Below are positions 11,620-22,306 of a DNA stretch of 64,000 nucleotides, piece after piece. Position 1 is the stretch's first letter. The number at the start of each line of letters is the position of its first letter. Location of the stretch: positions 64,621,001-64,685,000 of the forward strand of contig NC_088918.1 of the NCBI RefSeq assembly GCF_963576675.1, given 5' to 3'. This stretch comes from Euphorbia lathyris (taxonomy: Eukaryota; Streptophyta; Magnoliopsida; Malpighiales; Euphorbiaceae). The notes beneath the pieces are model-generated. The model had not been told where the DNA came from. It did not search any database and was given only the letters and a program-made list of their open reading frames with translations. A program made the position numbers and the translations under genes.

Positions 11620-11727
11620 TCCAGCTGGTCCATTTACTAAGCCAATGACTAAGTTACAGTTAGACCGTCATCTTGAGAAGATAGGTCTTAAATATTGTAC
11701 TGAATGGCTCTAGTGCTAGTGGGAGAT
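11620..11727 (+). pseudogene. Copia pol 3' end and polypurine tract
   Basis: Plus-strand reading PFTKPMTKLQLDRHLEKIGL followed by KYCTEWL-stop is the usual C-terminus of TAR/Bianca-like Copia RNase H. It is followed by the purine-rich AGTGGGAGA, immediately before the LTR start. This identifies the following 1.9 kb as a 3' LTR rather than a solo LTR. Confidence 0.7.
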
Positions 11728-13604
11728 TGTAAGTGTTGTATGCCCTAGGTCATTCCTTTTGTATATTTTACACTGTGAATTTTGTATCCAAATGGCAGTT
11801 AATAAAATATGTATTCATGTGTGATTATTTATATTATTTAATTACTTAATGAATATATATATTAGTCCAAAAATTATTTACAAAGAGATAATATTATTAA
11901 GAGTTAATAATAATGAGATATATTTCTTTGGTGAAATAATAATCTTAAATGTTCATAGTCGGTGGATAATGAATTGGACACTCATCTATCCTTAAATTAT
12001 CACCTCTATTTATTTTCTTGATTAGTATGAGATATTAATTAGAAATAGAAAATCTCATTCTGTTTAATATGTTGATATCATAATAAATATGTGGACATTC
12101 AAAGAGGTGAATGGTTCGAACTGTGATGTTAGATAATAATTGCACAAATGTTTACTCATAGTCAACATAATTATTATCTAGGTCATAATAGTGCATATAG
12201 TCCTTTGACTTGAGGAAACTTAGTTGTTCTTGCGCATGTAATTATAGTTTGTTCCTACCTTGTACTGAGATCTTAATTCTGGTAATCCGGCAATGAATCG
12301 CTATAATTAGTTGTGTAGTGTAACAAGAGTTTACTAATAGAGAATTCATTACTCTAAGTAAATAGAGATAAATCCTAAGATAGTTATTGATTAATTTTTT
12401 GATGGAATGAGTTCCTGGCTAGGACAATAAGACTCACCTTATGAGATAAGTATCAAGGAATGGTTCTTTGATGAGAATCTTATTTTATCAAAAACTTAAT
12501 CAATATTTCTTAGTATATTGACGGTTAGAGTTTGACACTTTGTGACTCTGGTCAAGATTGGGATTTTTAATGAAAGGACTTTAGTGCATGGAAATTATGA
12601 TCGATGGTTCATAATTAGTTTAATTATGAATTTACTTCAAGTAACTTCATTCTTTAATTGGGACGTCATGACGCAGTGTGTTAGCTGGAGATCATGACCT
12701 TTAGAGGACTATAAGTATATATAAGCTAAGCTTATATAGGATACACTTGTAGTACAAGAAATTGGATTCCTAACATATAATTAATAAGTGTTATTATTAT
12801 GCCTCTAATATCAGTTAAAGATGAACCTAGAAAGTCACACACATACAAGTTGTTTGTATCAAACTTTAGTTAAATTGATTAATTAAAAGTGTTTTAATTA
12901 ATTGATTGACACAATTGAATATGTCAATGGAATTGATAAAACATTATAATATTGTTTAATATTCAATTGAGGAAATTATAAATTATTATTTTTTCTCAAT
13001 TTAAATTGATGGTTTTTTCTAAATACACTCGACTGTTGGAATAAAAAATATAATAATAATTAATTAAATTGTTAATTAATTATTATTATATTAAATTAAT
13101 AATAGTAATATAATTAATTATTATATATTAATAATAATTAATTAATATATGTGTCCTAGTGCATGCTTTTGTTTCAATCCAGGAATGGATTGAAACAAAA
13201 GTATACATATATATCAAAAGATATATATGTATACATATATACAATAATAGAGACACTATTTTTCGGTTCAGAAAATCAGATCCGGGATCAGTTTTCGATT
13301 TTGAGTAAGATTAATCAATTTCTTTGAAACTTGATCTAATCGACTTAGTGGACTGACTAGAGACTTCACCACTAGAGAAGCTTTAATACCCGATTGGAAT
13401 CTACAAGAGGTATTTATTCCAATCTCGTGTATAAATATTAATTTGATTATTAAAGAACTTAATGATTCTGGTTAAGGATTTGATATCAAACATCGAATGG
13501 TTGACTATTTATCAGAGTGATTAGATCACATTGATTGTTTGTTTAGGAAAAAGTTTTGAATTTCGTTTCCTAAATACCAACATGCTTCCGCTTTAAATCC
13601 TTCA
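11728..13604 (+). repeat. 3' LTR of a degenerate Copia element
   Basis: Begins TGTAAGTGTTGTATGCCCTA right after the polypurine tract and appears to end ...CTTTAAATCCTTCA. The overall plan resembles the LTR at 62.05-63.81 kb (a 'TGCCCTAGG'-type start, a GCTTCCGC block and CTTCA end). The 5' half of this element is gone, so its target duplication cannot be checked. The LTR is AT-rich and has no ORF. Confidence 0.65.
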
Positions 13605-13656
13605 AATTGAAAAAGCATATTTCTTATTATCATGGAATACCAAATTGAAAAATATA

Positions 13657-13802
13657 TGTACTTTAATGACCAAGTGAATTTGGTCATTCACTGTTAGATC
13701 TAGGCTTATTAGAATCTTAAGGTGGAAATTCTCCACCTTAAGATTTTAATAAACCTAAATCTAACGGTGAATGTCCAAATTCACTTTAATCATTAAAGTG
13801 TA
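13657..13802. mobile_element. Hairpin MITE, copy A
   Basis: A near-perfect 146-bp palindrome: the left arm (ACTTTAATGACCAAGTGAAT... to CTTAAGGTGGA) pairs with the right arm (TCCACCTTAAG... to ATTCACTTTAATCATTAAAGT) with almost no loop. A related copy lies at 14916-15072. It has no coding capacity, and the two-copy palindrome marks it as a small foldback MITE family. Confidence 0.8.
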
Positions 13803-13953
13803 TTTGAATATTCCTATATATACTATAAAAAAAAATCTTTTCAAAAAAAATCTCAATGCGGCTTCATTTTCTAACCAGATTGAAGTTGTGTTTTTTTCTA
13901 ATATTAAGAATTCAATTTTTGTATTTATTACGAACTTCAAAAATACTGAATAT

Positions 13954-14308
13954 GGCCCTGTTTGAAAATTAGTTGTTAGTTGATTACATTAGTTGATTTG
14001 ACTAGACCTGTTTGGTAAAAATTAGCTGATTGATAATAGCGGTTTGTGCAAAAAGACGAATAACGACATTTGGCTAGAGGAGGAGTCTATTTATTAGGGT
14101 TAAAGAAAGTCAATTAATTTTAATATTGCAAAACGCTAATTGAAAAAACTCCTAAAAGAAGCTTTTTCTAAATTAGCGTTTTCATCTCAAAACTCTCTCG
14201 CAAACCTCTCTCTACCAAACACTTCAATCAGCGGTTTCAGTGGTCAAACAGTTAAAGTTGGTCAAAACCGCTCTTTTTTTCCCAAAACATTCTTTACCAA
14301 ACAGAGCC
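13954..14308. mobile_element. MITE with GGCCCTGTTTG termini
   Basis: A 355-bp segment bounded by GGCCCTGTTTG and CCAAACAGAGCC, an imperfect terminal inverted repeat of the type seen on non-autonomous hAT or Harbinger elements. TAT stands on both sides. The one open stretch inside (14140-14388) runs out through the right end and is not a gene. Confidence 0.6.
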
Positions 14309-14915
14309 TATATATTAAAAACGTAATTGCTTCAACAGTGGAAAACAGTTTTAAAATCTATCATGAAACATACATAGACAAATATTAAAAACAGTACCCT
14401 AGTGTAACAAAAAAAAAAAAAAAGCAGTACCCTAGAAAGAAAATAAAAAGTTCTCTTCAAAAAAAAATAATAATAATAAAAAGTTGATGGCATAATTAAA
14501 TCTATCAGGCGAAGTAGAGTTTTGTGGTTAAATGAGTGGACCTTTTATTTAATTGTTATTTTTCACATTTTGGCAAAAGATGGACTTTTTTTTTCCTTAA
14601 TTATTATGATAAAATTAAAGAATATGATTCCATTCCAGCTGCTATATTAGGCTACTTTTCTCACTCATTTTCCCTTTGGTTCCAAGATTCCATTAATCAT
14701 GTTTGTCCATTAATTTTTTTTTTTGTTTGTTTTGCCTTTTATTTATTTTTATAACCAACTGATGAAGCTCAAGCATAATTGAACAATTAAATTCTCCCAA
14801 AAACATATCACATTGTTCTCAACTTCAATTAATTTTTCAATTTTAATTTTTGGTTTCCCATTATCAAAACCGAAAAACTTTCAAAAGTTACATTATTCTC
14901 AAGCAACAATATTCA
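14309..14915. other. Intergenic, no gene seen
   Basis: AT-rich DNA with A-runs (about 14409, 14460) and T-runs. The 72-aa open stretch at 14536-14754 is low-complexity Phe-rich sequence produced by T-runs. Confidence 0.4.
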
Positions 14916-15072
14916 CATGTACCTTAATGATCAAATAAATTTGATCATTCACTGTTAGATTTAGGTTTATTAAATCTATACCTTATGATGCTTTGAATCT
15001 CCACCTTATGATTCTAATAAGCTTAGATCTAATAGTGAATAACCAAATTCTACATAGTCATTAAAGTGCATA
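14916..15072. mobile_element. Hairpin MITE, copy B
   Basis: Second copy of the palindrome at 13657-13802: ACCTTAATGATCAAATAAAT..., a shared core CACTGTTAGATTTAGGTTTA, and a mirror arm ending GTCATTAAAGTGCATATG. It is more diverged and has a longer centre than copy A. Confidence 0.75.
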
Positions 15073-15179
15073 TGATCAAAACCGGTTCTCAAGATTCAAA
15101 ATAAAATTACATGTCAACAACAGATCTTTATGTTTGCTATCAAATTTGATTAAGTTTGAATATATAAAATAAAATAAAA

Positions 15180-16616
15180 TTAAGGGTTAATTCCAAAAGA
15201 AACTCATGTGGTTATACTCTTTTTGTAGATGAAAAATTGGGGTATGTTTTATCAAAGTGATGACTGTGCTTATTGATATTTTCAAATCGAGAAATTTTGA
15301 GTTGGTATTGCCAAATTCAACTAATAGCCTCATAATGAAAATTTTCAAGAATTAAAGTTGTTTAGTATCACATTTATTATGAAACCACATTTTTTATTTT
15401 TTAAAATCATCATTTTTGGAACTTTCTCTCTTTCTAGATTTATAATAGAATTGGAGATTAATATTCTTAAATTCGATGAAAATATTTAGATTTTTTTTAT
15501 CAAATTCGTACAATAGAATTTGAAATTAATATCATTAAATTCGATCAAATATTTGGATTTTTTTATCAAATTTGTATAAAAAATGGTATAATTTTTTTTC
15601 ATGTCTATTCGCATGTTTGTGATCTGTTACTAATAAGTGATAAAATTACACATATGTGAAGCGTTGATGACAAGATTCGCGACTCCTAAGACAGTTTGAT
15701 AAATTATTTCTCAAATTGACTCAATTTACCAACGTTAAGGTTAAAATCGGGGGAGACCGCATATAGTATCCCAATTAGGCTCGCCTCTGATCTAAAAAAA
15801 TTGATTTTTTCTTCATATTTTCAAAATTATTTTCAATTATAATAGAATAGTACAAATGTCTTTTTTTTTTTTTGGTTAATCATCGTCTCTTAATAGCTTA
15901 CCTATGACTCTAGAGGTCATGGATTCGAATCACATTGGGGTGGAGTGGGTTGAGGGTTTTTCTTTTTCTTTAATATAATCTTCCTTTGTTTAATATAAGT
16001 AAATTGCGCACAACTTTTTAAAAAAAAAATAACAATAGTATAACAAGGGGCTTTAAAATTTATTTTACAACTTTTTCTTAACATAATAGGATTCCATTAC
16101 AAATTTAGTTATATGGTTATTGAAGAAAGCAAATTCAACATTTGCTTATAAAATAGTATAATTTTAAAACCAAAATTCACCAAACAATATTATTTCAATA
16201 TCATTAATGGAGGGTAAGTTTTTTTCAGTAGCAAAAAAAACCTTATTGGGTGTTTAGAATGTTAGAGATTACATGATAGCCAGAACATAAAATTACACAA
16301 AAACTTATCTTTCATTAACGAGATTTGAAATTAGATTGTTTTGTACATAACGGTTAGATCAATTTTCATCTAATAACCATATGGATAAATTTGTACATAA
16401 TCTAACAATAATATATCAATTAATTGTTTCGTTCTTTGCAAATCACTGGTTGAGCAAAAACTTAATTATATTTATATATATTATAGATTTAAATTTGTAA
16501 AAAAATGGAGTATTAGAGCTGTCAAGGGCCAGAACCGACCATGTCCATAGGTTAGGAGTGTGGCAGTCTAGAGCTTGATATAAAATGGGCCCAAAATTTT
16601 TTTATTGTATATATAG
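15180..16616. other. Relic repeats, no gene seen
   Basis: Contains (15330-15450) a phrase family, AATTTTCAAGAATTAAAGTTG and GAAACCACATTTTT, that is also found reverse-complemented in the intact Mutator-like MITE at 25188-25684 and near 29000-29260. A second phrase family at 15590-15760 recurs near 26940-27120. No coding sequence. The remainder is plain AT-rich DNA. Confidence 0.5.
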
Positions 16617-16646
16617 TTTTTTTTTTTTGAACCTGGAATATTATTT

Positions 16647-17860
16647 TCATATATAAATAGAATTGGCATTCTCAACAATAACGTTTGACAGCCAATCCGG
16701 CATTACAGTTGATAAAAAATCGCTAGCATTGGAACAGGTCTGCCTAGCTACCAAATGTGTAGCTCTATTCGCTGAACGAGGAATAAAAGACAATTTAAAA
16801 AAAGAGTTGGATTGCAAAATAACTCGACAATCATGAACAAGCGATCCGAACTCCGAGATATCCTGTTTACACGCATGAATCGCTTCTACAACGAGCTTAG
16901 CATCAGATTCAAATTCCACATTCGTATACCTCATAGAAGCTAGCCAAATCAGGCTCGTGCGTAAAGCAAGTGCCTCAGTTACCCATGGCTCTTTTATACC
17001 AGGAATGAAACTGCTGCTGCAGAAAAGAAACTCGCCCTCTTCATCTCTGATCACTGCACCCATTCCACAGCTCCTGATTTCTTTGAAAATGGCACCGTCA
17101 ATATTACACTTGATTGAACCGACGACCGGCGGCATCCATTTCTAGTTCATCTTTGTATGCGGGTCATTAACGGCTCCTGTATGTTGATTCTGTTGCCGAG
17201 TTGAACTTGTCAGTGATTCTTGGTGGTAACCCTCCAGTCACGTACTTCATCCACACCTAGCCGCCAGCTACTGTCCACCGGCCACCAAGCCATGTGCCAT
17301 AACACCCTGTAACAGCCAACATGCAAAGTTCAAACCATTAACTTGTGGCACTGGTATTCCTGTTATTCACCAAACATCACCTACAAAGCAACATTCAACA
17401 AATAAATGCTTATCCGTTTCATCCTGATCAACACACACCGGGCATTCAGTAGTGATGGGGACCCTTCTTTGGGATAGACGCGCTCGAGTGGGTAAGCAAC
17501 CCGAACAGATGCGCCAAATAAAAAGTTTTAATTTAGGGGGAATCTCCATTTTCCATAGCCTATGCCATCCCTCCTAACTCCCATCCCCCTCTTCAATACC
17601 CAAAACCGCTAGATAGCCTGAGCGCACATTGTAAAACCCATCTTTTGACCAATGCCAAATTCTCGTATCCTCCCCAACACTAAATGGTAATATAATATCG
17701 CTAATGGCACACACTTCAGCTTCAATAAAACAACCATTATGTCTATCCAGATCCCATCCTTTACCTCAAACCAATGTATATTTCTTTTTCCCTCAGGTTT
17801 TATACCCCACCAAAAGGAATTCATTAACTTTGCAGTTCATCACAAATAGATAAGGGGAGA
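16647..17860 (-). pseudogene. LINE ORF2 C-terminal part: zf-RVT and RNase H
   Basis: Fragments MNSFWWGIKPEGKRNIHW and IPPKLKLFIWRICSGCLPTR with CPVCVDQDETDKHLFVEC form the zinc-binding reverse transcriptase module (C-x2-C...H...C). They are followed after further frame breaks by a 162-codon open RNase H block with IKCNIDGAIF (first Asp), EALALRTSL (Glu) and FESDAKLVVEA (Asp). The RNase H active-site residues are preserved although the polyprotein is not. Confidence 0.85.
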
Positions 17861-17916
17861 AGGAACGTACTCATACAAAATGTAGGCAAAGCCTGGCCAA
17901 CTGACTTCAGTAGTAC

Positions 17917-19251
17917 CTACTTTCCATCCTGAGATAAGAATCTAAATCCCCAAGTACCAAACTTTTTCCGCAGCCTATCAACCAGGAATGTGAAGATCCT
18001 TCGTTTAGAACGACCAATTAGTGAAGGTAGACCTAAGTAGCGACTCGTGTCTAAAGGGGTGCTAACCCCAAGTAGTCCTTGAATCTCTGTTTTCAGACCA
18101 CCTTTCACATTTGCACTAAAAAAAATGCCCGATTTGTTCAGATTCACAGCCTGACCAGACGCTACCTCATATTCAGCCAGAATCCTCATTACCTTTCTAG
18201 CCTCATTTGTCGTTGCTCCGAAGAATAAGAAACTGTCATCAGCAAAGAAGGGGTGTGTAACAGGTGGGGCCCTGCGACAAATTCGACACCCTGGTATTAA
18301 CCCCTCCCCTTCTTCCTTTTTTATCAACTTGGATAGGACCTCTACACACAGAATAAACAAGTAAGGGGATAACGGATCTCCCTATCGAAGCCCCCTTCCT
18401 GGTACAATTTGCTCGGTGCATTCTCCATTCACTCCCACCCTATATTTCACTGTTGTTACGCATAACATCATCCAACTGATCCAGGTCTCGTGAAATCCCA
18501 TGCGAATCATTACTAGTTTCAAGAAATCCCAATCCACCATGTCATTGGCCTTGCTAATGTCAATTTTGAGAGCAACCTGACCATCTTTTCCTCTATTTTG
18601 TCTTTTCATGAAATGTATACTCTCAAATGCCACCTGCACATTATCGATTATAGATCTGCCAGGGACAAAAGCAGATTGTGTTTCTCCAATACTTTGAGGG
18701 AGGATCCCCTTCAGCCGATTAGCTAGGGCCTTAGCAATTACCTTGTAAATCACATTACACAAAGAGATAGGTCGAAAGTCCTTCAGCATTCTAGGGTTGT
18801 CAATTTTGTGAATAAGAACAATTGTAGTTTCATTAATCCCACTTGGGAACTCCCCATCCTTTAGCCATTTTTCACATGTTGTTCCTAATTCCGCACCCAT
18901 TATGTCCCAAAAGGCTTGAAAAAATCCTGGATTCAACCCATCAGAGCCAGGAGATTTGTTTGGGCTCATAGAGAACAAGGACTGCCTAAATTCCTCCATC
19001 ACAAAAGGTGTCGTGAGAAGCTCGTTTATCGATGAATCGATCACTGGATCAATAACATTAACCATATCAGTCCCGGTCGTGTCCGATGCAGAGAATACAG
19101 ATCGGAAATATTGTTGTGCCAGACCTAGCATCTCACTCTGAATATCAAATTCTCCCCCTAACTCATCACTGAGAGAGGTAATTGCCTTCTGTTTTCCCCT
19201 TGCTTTAACGCTGGCATGGAAGAACTGAGTATTTCTATCACCCTCTGTCAA
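17917..19251 (-). pseudogene. LINE ORF2 reverse transcriptase domain, nonsense-mutated
   Basis: Conserved RT blocks in order: KSPGSDGLNPGFFQAFW, FRPISLCNVIYKVIAKALAN, QSAFVPGRSIIDN, LKIDISKANDMVDWDF, GRGLR-stop-GDPLSPYLF and FFADDSFLF. The stop at 18384-18382 replaces the Gln of the RQGDPLSP motif and splits the domain. The Asp of block A and both Asp of FADD are kept, so otherwise the catalytic triad survives. KANDMVDW departs from the usual KAYDRVDW. Confidence 0.85.
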
Positions 19252-19275
19252 CCAGAAGACTTTGACCCTCTGTCT

Positions 19276-20289
19276 CTAATATCTCTCTTCTGCTTCTAAG
19301 GTGTCATTAAGTTTTCTTTTGGCTAAGAAATATTGGGCTATTGAGTCCCTATCACCTTTGCCATGCAGTTTCTCCATTTGATTTCTCCATCTCCTAATCT
19401 GACTCTTGAAACGCACACTGAAACCATTCCCCCACTCTGCCATCTTCTGCACACAGTCCTTCAACTTTTTAAGAACAGGCCTACACCCCTGTCCCACCCA
19501 GTTTCTGATCACAAGGTCCTTGAACTCATGCTCCTTTAACCAACTATCCTCAATATAGAATCTTTTGACTTTTTTGCTTACTTTTTCCTTTTGCATCCTA
19601 AGTAAGATTGGTAGATGGTCAGAATATCCACACATACAGGATTGAAAATGGTAATTAGCAAACCGGTTCAGCCATTCTGCTGATGCAAAGCCCCTATCAA
19701 GCTTTTCTCTCACCCACGCCTCAGAACCCCTATCTCTTTCCCAAGTAAATGGGTTGCCTTTTAACTCTAGTTCACACAAACCACACTCCTCTATTGCTTT
19801 AAGAAACTCTTGCATTAAATAGTTAGGGTAAACAGCACCCCCAACCTTTTCATCCATATTCAAAATGTAATTAAAATCCCCCACCACCACCACCCACAGA
19901 AGATGGGAATCTCTAGCTAGTCTCCTCAACAACTCCCACGATTCCCCATATTTACTACGCTCTGCAAAACCATAAAAACCTATCAGCCTCTAGTCCCCAT
20001 GAACATTATCAGTGATCGTCACATCAATATGATGTTCAGAAAAACTTTTAACCTCCACCTGAATTTTCGCTCTCTATAACATGGCTAGTCCACCACTACG
20101 CCCTCTTCTGCCTACTGAAAAAGCCCCTTCAAACTTCAACTGTTGTTTTATACTACCCAAACGCTGATCATCTACTAGTGTTTCCATCAAAAATAAAATT
20201 ACTGGTTTTGGGGACGAAACTAACTCCTTCAACAAACGAACTGCCTGATGGTTTTCCAAGCCACAACAGTTCCAGCTTAAGCAACTCAT
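19276..20289 (-). pseudogene. LINE ORF2 endonuclease (APE-like) domain, broken
   Basis: ORF2 begins MSCLSWNCCGL at 20289, overlapping the ORF1 tail by a few bases as is common in plant L1s. Landmarks are FLMETLVD (catalytic Glu), VVVGDFNYILN (GDFN) and YSDHLPIL (SDH). Several stops between 20076 and 19932 break the frame. In intact elements this enzyme nicks target DNA to prime reverse transcription. Confidence 0.8.
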
Positions 20290-21482
20290 TCTGCCCGACG
20301 GCCCTGTGCACTAGGGCTTGCCGAATCATTCTCTGTAGAAATCTCCTTATCCTTTTCGAGAACAGAAACTCCTTCCCCCTGCACATTAACCCCTGCCCCA
20401 CCCTTCTCTCTCCCATGCCCCTCCCTTCTCCTCTTTCTAGCTTCAGTTAATTCCATCTCAGTGTCTTCTGGAACCCCCTCGTTTGCACCTCCCACTCCCC
20501 CTTTCTCTAGTCCCTCAGTTTCTACACAAACCCTCATGAAAGGCCCTGAGTAAGGGCATATCATCACCTCCTTCCCCCCCCCCCCCTTCCAGATTGCTTT
20601 GAACCTCCTCTCTCTCCCCTACCTCTCCCCATATTGGAGATATCCCTCAGAACTCCTATTCGCCCCCCTCTACTCCCACTCCCTTTCTGCCCTCCTCTTA
20701 ACATAACATTCCCGTTACTCTCCCTCAACCACCTGGCCCCATTTTGATCACCTCCCATTCTAATTGGGGCCTTAAGCCATTCTCCCCACTCTCTCTGAAC
20801 TTCCACTCCTTGTAGATCAAATAATTTTTCACAGAATCGTTCTGTGGGTCCCATCACACCACATATGTAGCAAAATATTCCCAGACGTTCATATTTAAAT
20901 GTGGCCAATGACCAAACATTTCCTACACTCTTGAGTTTCTTAAACCTCTTCAGTGGCATTCTACTATCCAGACTAACTCTGATGCGCATAAACTGCTTAT
21001 GGAAGCCTATATTTTTATTTAGATCGTACTCCTCAAATTTTCCCAGGAAATTGCCCAGTTGCTTACCGACTATTTCAGACATAGTTCCCACTGGCAAACC
21101 ATAAATTTGGACCCACATTGAAACGTTTACCAAAGAAACATCATCCAGACTGACCCCTAAACTCCACTTATTCATAATCAAGTTATAGTTGTCAAAAGAC
21201 CAAGGCCCCCCCAGCAATCACTCTATCCCTATCAATGGGATGGAAGAACTCAAAGGAATACAGATTAGGGCTAACCTCTTGAATTTCAACTCCCCTGTCC
21301 GGTCTTCATAGCAGAGCCAAGCGGTTCCACATACTCAAAAAATTAAGCGGCCTATCAGCCGCGAAACGTCCCAGGAATCGCAGTCCTGTATCCTCCAGCA
21401 CCTCATCAACAGGTGGCAATTCCAGCTCAATATGGCCTGCCTCATCTCCTTCAATCCTCAATCCCGATATTTCCCTCTCCAT
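20286..21482 (-). pseudogene. LINE ORF1 (DUF4283 / zinc-knuckle RNA-binding protein), broken
   Basis: The likely start is the ATG at 21482-21480 (MEREISGLRIEGDEAG). A stop (about 21308) and a frameshift near 21210 precede the long open block 21217-20564, which contains PWSFDNYNLIMNKW, the DUF4283 hallmark, and WVQIYGLPVG. A CCHC knuckle follows as CYICGVMGPTERFC, with Pro in place of the zinc-binding His. A G-run on the coding strand (20574-20587) coincides with a further frame change into a Glu/Arg-rich tail (20567-20286). In active elements ORF1 binds RNA for the retrotransposition particle. Confidence 0.75.
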
Positions 21483-21500
21483 TTCACACTACCAATTTCG

Positions 21501-22306
21501 AACCAAGCAAAACAATACACCAAAAAACAATTGGAAAAATAAAGCCCAACACAAACCAAAATACAGAGCAATTTGAGCAATTTGATAAAACTAATCACCT
21601 AGCAATACTCATTCGTACCTAAAAAAAATTTACCAAACAATATGATATTTTAGATATAAAATATGTCTAAATTTCTATTTTAAATTTTTAAGTACAATTT
21701 TTTTATTAAAAGCTTCATATTTTTTTCGTCCAGACCCATAAAAATATTAGGACTGACCCTACCGATAACCTCTAAAATATTAGAGTTGATCCTACTTAAA
21801 ATTGCTCATAACTAGAATAACATTACAATTTAGGAATAAAATTACTACTAATTAATAATATTAAAGAATATTTTTACACTTGAACTCTTAATAACAATAA
21901 ACATTAAATAATTGAACCTGATACAATTTAATGGGGGAGATTATAAATGATAGACAGCCTCGTATGTCGATTGAAAGAAGAAAAAAAGGCCCAATTATGA
22001 AAATTGGAAAGATTGGAGGACCACATGATATGCTTTTTCCTATTACTGAATTTTATGAAAATTAAATTTAAATGTTTGTAGCAATTGTCGGTCACTTTCC
22101 GCTTACGCTACCCCCACACACACCTTCCGAAGAATCGCATTATCTTTCCATGTAATGACATTATGAAATTACATAAATAAAGGAAATTAAAGGACAGACA
22201 AATTACGCCATCTGCCTACGTGTCATCTCAACGTTTTCTTTTCATAAAACCGTCACTTCTTTATTTCCCTTTCAAATTTCCAGTCTCAACTCTCACTCTC
22301 TCCACT
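21501..22306. other. GLOX upstream region
   Basis: AT-rich DNA between the LINE 5' end and the GLOX start codon. A TACATAAATAAAGG sequence near 22171-22184, about 130 bp before the ATG, could serve as a TATA box. A CACTTTCCGCTTACGC-type GC patch precedes it. No other gene is seen. Confidence 0.4.

Larger units (their letters stand above)
16617..21500 (-). mobile_element. Nearly full-length L1-type LINE, minus strand
   Basis: About 4.9 kb with the standard plant L1 order on the minus strand: ORF1 (DUF4283-like RNA-binding domain plus zinc knuckle), then ORF2 with endonuclease, reverse transcriptase, zf-RVT and RNase H, and a T-run at 16617-16628 representing the 3' poly(A). Every domain is present, but each ORF is broken by stops or frameshifts, so the copy is not autonomous. 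The 5' end beyond about 21482 is uncertain and no target-site duplication was found. Confidence 0.85.

Noticed and set aside
16957..17145. Plus-strand ORFs across 16.9-21.1 kb
   Set aside because: Shadows of the LINE ORFs on the minus strand, with no family motifs.
22220..22306. Upstream extension of the GLOX frame
   Set aside because: It begins with GTG, not ATG; the ATG at 22307 is followed directly by a good signal peptide.
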